A DNA stretch of 9,199 nucleotides from Christensenella sp. UBA3944 (GTDB taxonomy: Bacteria; Bacillota; Clostridia; Christensenellales; DTU072): the NCBI GenBank assembly GCA_002385605.1, contig DGDU01000011.1:18600-27798 (forward strand). The letters are read 5' to 3'. Below the pieces are notes generated by a model. The model was not told the origin of the DNA, ran no database searches, and was given only the letters and a program-made list of their open reading frames with translations. Positions within the stretch are counted from its first letter, which is position 1. Every line of letters begins with the position of its first letter. The position numbers and the translations under genes are program-made. Shown piece after piece: positions 6,127-9,199 of the stretch.

Positions 6127-6813
6127 ATGAAAGAAAAACTCGCTGTGTACCTGCCCGGAATAACCGAAATTCAGGCAGAAAAACTTAAAAGATATCTTGA
6201 GTTTTTGCTGGATTACAATACCCGCCTGAACCTTACGGCAATAACATCCTTCGACGAGGCGATAGTCAAGCACCTCGGCGACAGCCTTGCAGGAGCCGCC
6301 TTTATCCCGAAAGAGACAAAAAGGCTTCTGGATATAGGAAGCGGCGGGGGCTGCCCCGCAATACCGCTTAAGATTGCCCGACCCGATATTTCCCTTACGA
6401 TGACGGACGGGATAGGCAAAAAAGCCGACTTCCTGAACGCCGCCGTAAAACATCTCGGGCTTGAAGAAGCAGAGGCCGTAAAGGAAAGAGCCGAAGAGAT
6501 TGCCCGAACGGACAGGCGCGAAAGCTTCGATATCGTGACGGCGAGAGCGGTTGCGGCTCTGCCCATCCTTCTTGAGCTTGCCTCCCCCCTTATAAAAGTC
6601 GGCGGAAGGTTTTTGGCATACAAGGGCGACGGAGAGGATGAAATCGAGGCGGCAAAGGGGGCGGCAAAAGCCCTCAAGATGCAACTTATCGAAACTTACG
6701 GCTATACTTTAGAGGGCGGACACGCCCGAAAGCTACTGATATATAAAAAGACGGCGGCCACACCCGCGGAATACCCCCGCAGGTACTCGAGAATAATAAA
6801 ACAGCCGCTGTAA
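6127..6813 (+). CDS. rsmG: 16S rRNA (guanine-N7)-methyltransferase RsmG (GidB)
   Basis: This 228-residue SAM-dependent methyltransferase modifies G527 (E. coli numbering) of 16S rRNA. Motifs: NLTAITSFDEAIVKHLGDSL (35-54), the SAM-binding loop LDIGSGGGCPAIPLKI (68-83), TDGIGKKADFL (93-103), FDIVTARAVAALPILLE (134-150), LAYKG (163-167), and the typical basic ending YPRRYSRIIKQPL. The frame is open further upstream to a TTG at 6097, but that start would place the N terminus inside a perfect hairpin. The ATG at 6127 has AGGA at 6119-6122 and gives the normal family N terminus. It is separated from mnmG by 189 nt, has its own likely promoter, and is followed by parB after 12 nt. Loss of RsmG is known to give low-level streptomycin resistance in several bacteria. 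Confidence 0.95.
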   Translation: MKEKLAVYLPGITEIQAEKLKRYLEFLLDYNTRLNLTAITSFDEAIVKHLGDSLAGAAFIPKETKRLLDIGSGGGCPAIPLKIARPDISLTMTDGIGKKADFLNAAVKHLGLEEAEAVKERAEEIARTDRRESFDIVTARAVAALPILLELASPLIKVGGRFLAYKGDGEDEIEAAKGAAKALKMQLIETYGYTLEGGHARKLLIYKKTAATPAEYPRRYSRIIKQPL

Positions 6814-6825
6814 CAGGAGTGCGAT

Positions 6826-7719
6826 ATGGCGAAAAGAATAAGCAGAGGCCTAAAGACCCTTCTCGAAAACATCGAGGACGCTTCGCTGCCTTCGGCAACA
6901 CCCGCCGAGATCCTGGACGGCGAAAAAATATTCAATCTTGAGATAGATAAGGTCATCCCCGACCCCGAACAGCCCCGAAAACACTTCGGCGAGCGGGAGC
7001 AGGAGGAGCTTGAAAACAGCATCCGCGTTCACGGCATAATTCAGCCGCTCATCGTTACGCCTTCCGAAAGCGGATATATGATTGTAGCCGGCGAGCGCCG
7101 CTACCGCGCCGCACAGAAGCTCGGGCTTACTAGCGTACCTGCCATAGTTAAAAAGCTGGATGCCCGCAAACGCCGCGAGATAAGCCTTATAGAAAACCTG
7201 CAAAGAGAGGACCTGAACCCCATCGAAGAGGCGGAGGCCCTCAGCGAATACGCTGCCCTTTACAACCTCACGCAGGAAGAAGTCGCCCACCGGGTGGGCA
7301 AGGCAAGAAGCAGTGTGGCTAATACCATAAGGCTTCTCGGGCTGGACGAAGAAGTAAAGGAGCTTGTAAGGCAGAACAGGCTGTCGGCGGGGCACGCCCG
7401 CGCCATCCTACCCGTAGATAGCAAGGAAGCCCAGCGGGAGTTTGCCTACAAGGCCTGCGACGGGCAGATGTCGGTAAGAGAGCTTGAGCTGAAGGTAAAG
7501 TATTACTTAAACCCCGAGCTCGCGCCCAAGCGCCTGAAGCCCGACGAAAAGCTGCGCCTAACCCTCGAGATGAAAAACCTCGTGGACGACATGAAGAGGA
7601 TTTTCTCGACAAAAGTAAAGATTGTGGGCAACGACAGCAAGGGCAGAATCTACATAGATTACTATACCAAAGACGACCTCCAGAGGATATACGAACTGAT
7701 GGAGCAGCTTAAGAAGTAG
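6826..7719 (+). CDS. parB: ParB/Spo0J-family chromosome partitioning CTPase
   Basis: This 297-residue protein has full ParB architecture. The N-terminal ISRGLKTLLENI (5-16) resembles the ParA-stimulating RGL segment. The CTP-binding/clamp domain has GIIQPLIV (70-77), GERRYRAA (89-96) and ENLQREDLNPIEEAEA (123-138). The helix-turn-helix is at about 148-171 (TQEEVAHRVGKARSSVANTIRLL), followed by LSAGHARAIL (186-195). The C-terminal dimerisation domain is at about 243-297. At positions reported to separate ParB from Noc it has Arg161, Thr167, Gly172 and Gly189. Three match the ParB set (R, T, A, G) and none matches Noc's Q/K/K/R, so parS binding is expected. AGGAG (6815-6819) precedes the ATG by 6 nt. 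No parA (soj) lies next to it in this window; gltX follows instead. Confidence 0.92.
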   Translation: MAKRISRGLKTLLENIEDASLPSATPAEILDGEKIFNLEIDKVIPDPEQPRKHFGEREQEELENSIRVHGIIQPLIVTPSESGYMIVAGERRYRAAQKLGLTSVPAIVKKLDARKRREISLIENLQREDLNPIEEAEALSEYAALYNLTQEEVAHRVGKARSSVANTIRLLGLDEEVKELVRQNRLSAGHARAILPVDSKEAQREFAYKACDGQMSVRELELKVKYYLNPELAPKRLKPDEKLRLTLEMKNLVDDMKRIFSTKVKIVGNDSKGRIYIDYYTKDDLQRIYELMEQLKK

Positions 7720-7722
7720 CGC

Positions 7723-7815
7723 CGGGCAAGCGCGGTTTTTAGCCGCACGCAATTTGCGGCGCATCCTGGCGCACTGTCCCGGGTTGTTCCTGTTCGGCGG
7801 TTTTATGGTTGCCCG
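7723..7815 (+). other. Potentially structured region after parB / in gltX leader
   Basis: CGGGCAA (7723-7729) can pair with TTGCCCG (7809-7815), enclosing about 80 nt. Inside are two mutually exclusive hairpins: GCGG/CCGC around a T-rich loop (7732-7746), and GCCGC/GCGGC (7742-7760), which share 7742-7746. No protein, tRNA, T-box or SRP-like signature is recognised. It may be an uncharacterised leader RNA, the folded 3' end of the parB transcript, or chance pairing in a G+C-rich stretch. Confidence 0.3.
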
Positions 7816-7842
7816 AATATTACACGAACTCAAATAACGAGG

Positions 7843-7869
7843 GCTTCCTGGATTTTGGAATCAGGGAGC
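7843..7869 (+). other. Stable hairpin upstream of gltX
   Basis: GCTTCCTG (7843-7850) and ATT (7852-7854) pair with AAT (7859-7861) and CAGGGAGC (7862-7869) around a TTGG loop. This gives 11 pairs, one of them G-U, with a single bulged G at 7851. It is followed by an A-run, not a T-run, so it is not an intrinsic terminator on the + strand. The minus strand also lacks a T-run after the stem. The role is unknown. Confidence 0.45.
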
Positions 7870-7884
7870 AAAAAACACTATATT
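7855..7884 (+). promoter_or_regulatory. Possible weak promoter for gltX
   Basis: TTGGAA (7855-7860), an 18-nt spacer and TATATT (7879-7884) loosely match the sigma-A consensus. Initiation would fall near 7891, immediately before the terminator-like hairpin, which would then be the 5' end stem of the gltX mRNA. A further-upstream alternative, TTGCCC (7809-7814) with AAATAA (7832-7837), is weaker. Confidence 0.3.
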
Positions 7885-7892
7885 ACATAACC

Positions 7893-7915
7893 AAAACGGC
7901 TTTTCGGCCGTTTTT
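7893..7915 (+). terminator. Rho-independent terminator between parB and gltX
   Basis: AAAACGGC (7893-7900) and GCCGTTTT (7907-7914) are perfect 8-bp arms around TTTTCG and end in a run of five T (7911-7915). It probably ends the rsmG-parB transcript. Because it lies only 21 nt before the gltX ATG, it could also attenuate gltX if transcription starts upstream, but I found no matching antiterminator strand. Confidence 0.8.
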
Positions 7916-7936
7916 ATAAAGAAAGAAGGATTGATT

Positions 7937-9180
7937 ATGAAAGTAAGAACCAGATTTGCCCCCAGCCCCACGGGCTTTATGCATATAGGAAACCTGCGCA
8001 CCGCCCTTTACGCCTACCTTTTCGCCAAAAAGCATGGCGGAGAGTTTTTGCTCCGCATAGAGGATACCGACAGGGAAAGGTATGTGGAGGGAGCCATAGG
8101 GCTCATCTACCGCACTCTGGAAACGGCGGGTATAATACCCGACGAAAGCCCGATGAATCCGGGCAACTGCGGCCCCTATGTGCAGAGCGAGAGAAAGGCA
8201 ATTTACGCCGAGTACGCCCACAAGCTTGTCGAACTGGGAGGGGCGTATTACTGCTTCTGCGATAAGGAAAGGCTGGAAAGCCTTGCCGACGACAAGGGCG
8301 TGAGAAAGTACGACAAGCATTGCCTGCACCTTCCCAAAGAGGAAGTCGAAAGAAGGCTTAAGGCCGGCGAGCCCTATGTTATAAGGCAGAACATCCCCAC
8401 CGAGGGCACTTCGGCTTACGATGATATGGTTTTCGGGCGGATTTCGGTAGACTGCGCCGATCTCGAGGACAACATCCTTCTTAAATCCGACGGTATGCCG
8501 ACATATAACTTCGCAAATGTCGTGGACGACCACCTTATGGGCATAACCCATGTTATAAGGGGCACGGAGTATCTTAGCTCGACGCCCAAATACAATCTTA
8601 TTTACCAAAGCTTCGGCTGGGAAATCCCCCAATATATGCACCTCCCGCCCATAATGAAGGACGCTCAGAGAAAGTTAAGCAAGCGCTACGGCGACGCAAA
8701 CTTCGAGGACTTTATCGCAAAGGGCTACCTTCCCGAGGCAATCGTTAACTATATCGCCCTTCTCGGCTGGAGCCCCAAAAACAATGTGGAAAAAATGAGC
8801 CTTGCCGAGCTTATCGAAAACTTCTCGGTTGAGGGCTTAAGCAAATCGGCAAGCATCTTCGACGAGGAAAAAATGCGCTGGCTGAACGGCCAGTATATAA
8901 GGGAGCTTCCCTTTGAAAGGTTCTGCGCCTTGGCAAAGCCCTTCTACGAAAAATCGGCTGTCGCGGGCAAGTACGACTACGACAAATTCAGCGCCCTGCT
9001 GCAAAACCGCGTGGAAACACTCGGCGAGATACCCGAAAAGGTCGCCTTTCTCGCCGAATACTCGCCAGATTTTAGCCTTACTTTGTACGAAAACAAGAAA
9101 AACAAGACGGACGCCCAAACAGCAAAGCCCATATTAGAGGCCTCCGTTAAAATTATCGAAGGGCTGGATAGCTTCAACAT
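7937..9180 (+). CDS. gltX: Glutamyl-tRNA synthetase, 3'-truncated by contig end
   Basis: The frame is open from ATG 7937 to the window end; 414 complete native codons are present before adapter sequence, against about 480-490 for the family, so roughly 70 C-terminal residues of the anticodon-binding domain are missing. The enzyme charges tRNA-Glu (and possibly tRNA-Gln in organisms relying on amidotransfer). Class I signatures: RFAPSPTGFMHIGNLRTAL (6-24) with HIGN as the HIGH motif, and RKLSKR (245-250) as KMSKS. Other family motifs are RIEDTDRER (40-48), GPYVQSER (79-86), a CxC...CxH zinc-type site (Cys106, Cys108, Cys129, His131), and VIRGTEYLSSTPKYNLIYQSFGW (206-228). AAGGA (7926-7930) lies 6 nt before the ATG. 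It follows the terminator at 7893-7915, so it is likely a separate transcription unit. Confidence 0.95.
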
Positions 9181-9199
9181 CTGTCTCTTATACACATCT
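9181..9199. other. Tn5/Nextera mosaic-end adapter remnant (artefact)
   Basis: The last 19 bases, CTGTCTCTTATACACATCT, are exactly the reverse complement of the hyperactive Tn5 mosaic end used in Nextera-type libraries. They sit precisely at the contig end and run on in frame from gltX as CLLYTS, a residue string unrelated to GluRS. This is untrimmed library adapter, not a natural transposon end, since no other Tn5/IS50 sequence accompanies it. Confidence 0.97.

Noticed and set aside
7840..7915. T-box riboswitch upstream of gltX
   Set aside because: No AGGGTGGNACCGCG-like T-box sequence, specifier stem or antiterminator could be found; only a bulged hairpin and a terminator are present.
6826..7936. 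parS or Noc-binding site near parB
   Set aside because: No CACGTG-centred parS was seen; the CCCGGG at about 7778-7783 lacks the ATTT/AAAT flanks of a Noc-binding site.
7883..8641. Minus-strand open frame of 252 codons opposite gltX
   Set aside because: The + strand encodes a clear GluRS with HIGH and KMSKS motifs throughout this interval, so the antisense frame is a shadow.
8977..9195. Minus-strand frame starting MYKRQ at the window end
   Set aside because: Its start codon and first residues come from the Nextera adapter, so the frame is an artefact on top of being antisense to gltX.
9181..9199. End of a natural Tn5/IS50 element
   Set aside because: Only the 19-bp engineered mosaic end is present, exactly at the contig end and with no IS50 sequence, which fits library adapter rather than insertion.

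Overview
The window is a chromosomal core region of a Gram-positive-type bacterium (Bacillota). It most likely comes from an uncultured member of the Clostridia, judging by the gene order rpmH-rnpA-yidD-yidC-jag-mnmE-mnmG-rsmG-parB, which is the classic origin-proximal block of Bacillota, and by the character of YidC and Jag. G+C looks moderate, about half by eye, with a strong preference for G/C at third positions. That preference creates many long but meaningless antisense reading frames. The last 19 bases are an exact Tn5/Nextera mosaic-end adapter, so this is a draft or metagenome contig whose real sequence stops at about 9180.

Layout: a short leader with a perfect consensus sigma-A promoter (68-96) drives rpmH (152-292), rnpA (292-624), yidD (621-863) and yidC (851-1921). 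These genes overlap one another. jag (1974-2750), mnmE (2754-4082) and mnmG (4084-5937) follow with gaps of 52, 3 and 1 nt. A 189-nt intergenic region (5938-6126) then carries an extended -10 promoter and four inverted repeats before rsmG (6127-6813) and parB (6826-7719). A second intergenic region of 217 nt (7720-7936) has several potential RNA hairpins and an intrinsic-type terminator. The window ends in a truncated gltX (7937 to about 9180). All genes are on the + strand.

Functionally, the genes serve translation (L34, GluRS), tRNA maturation and modification (RNase P protein, MnmE and MnmG), rRNA methylation (RsmG), membrane protein insertion (YidC, YidD), RNA binding (Jag/KhpB) and chromosome segregation (ParB). 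No new multi-gene system is visible. The items most worth checking are the palindrome-rich rsmG-parB control region, the structured gltX leader, the lone ParB with no adjacent parA, and the adapter tail.
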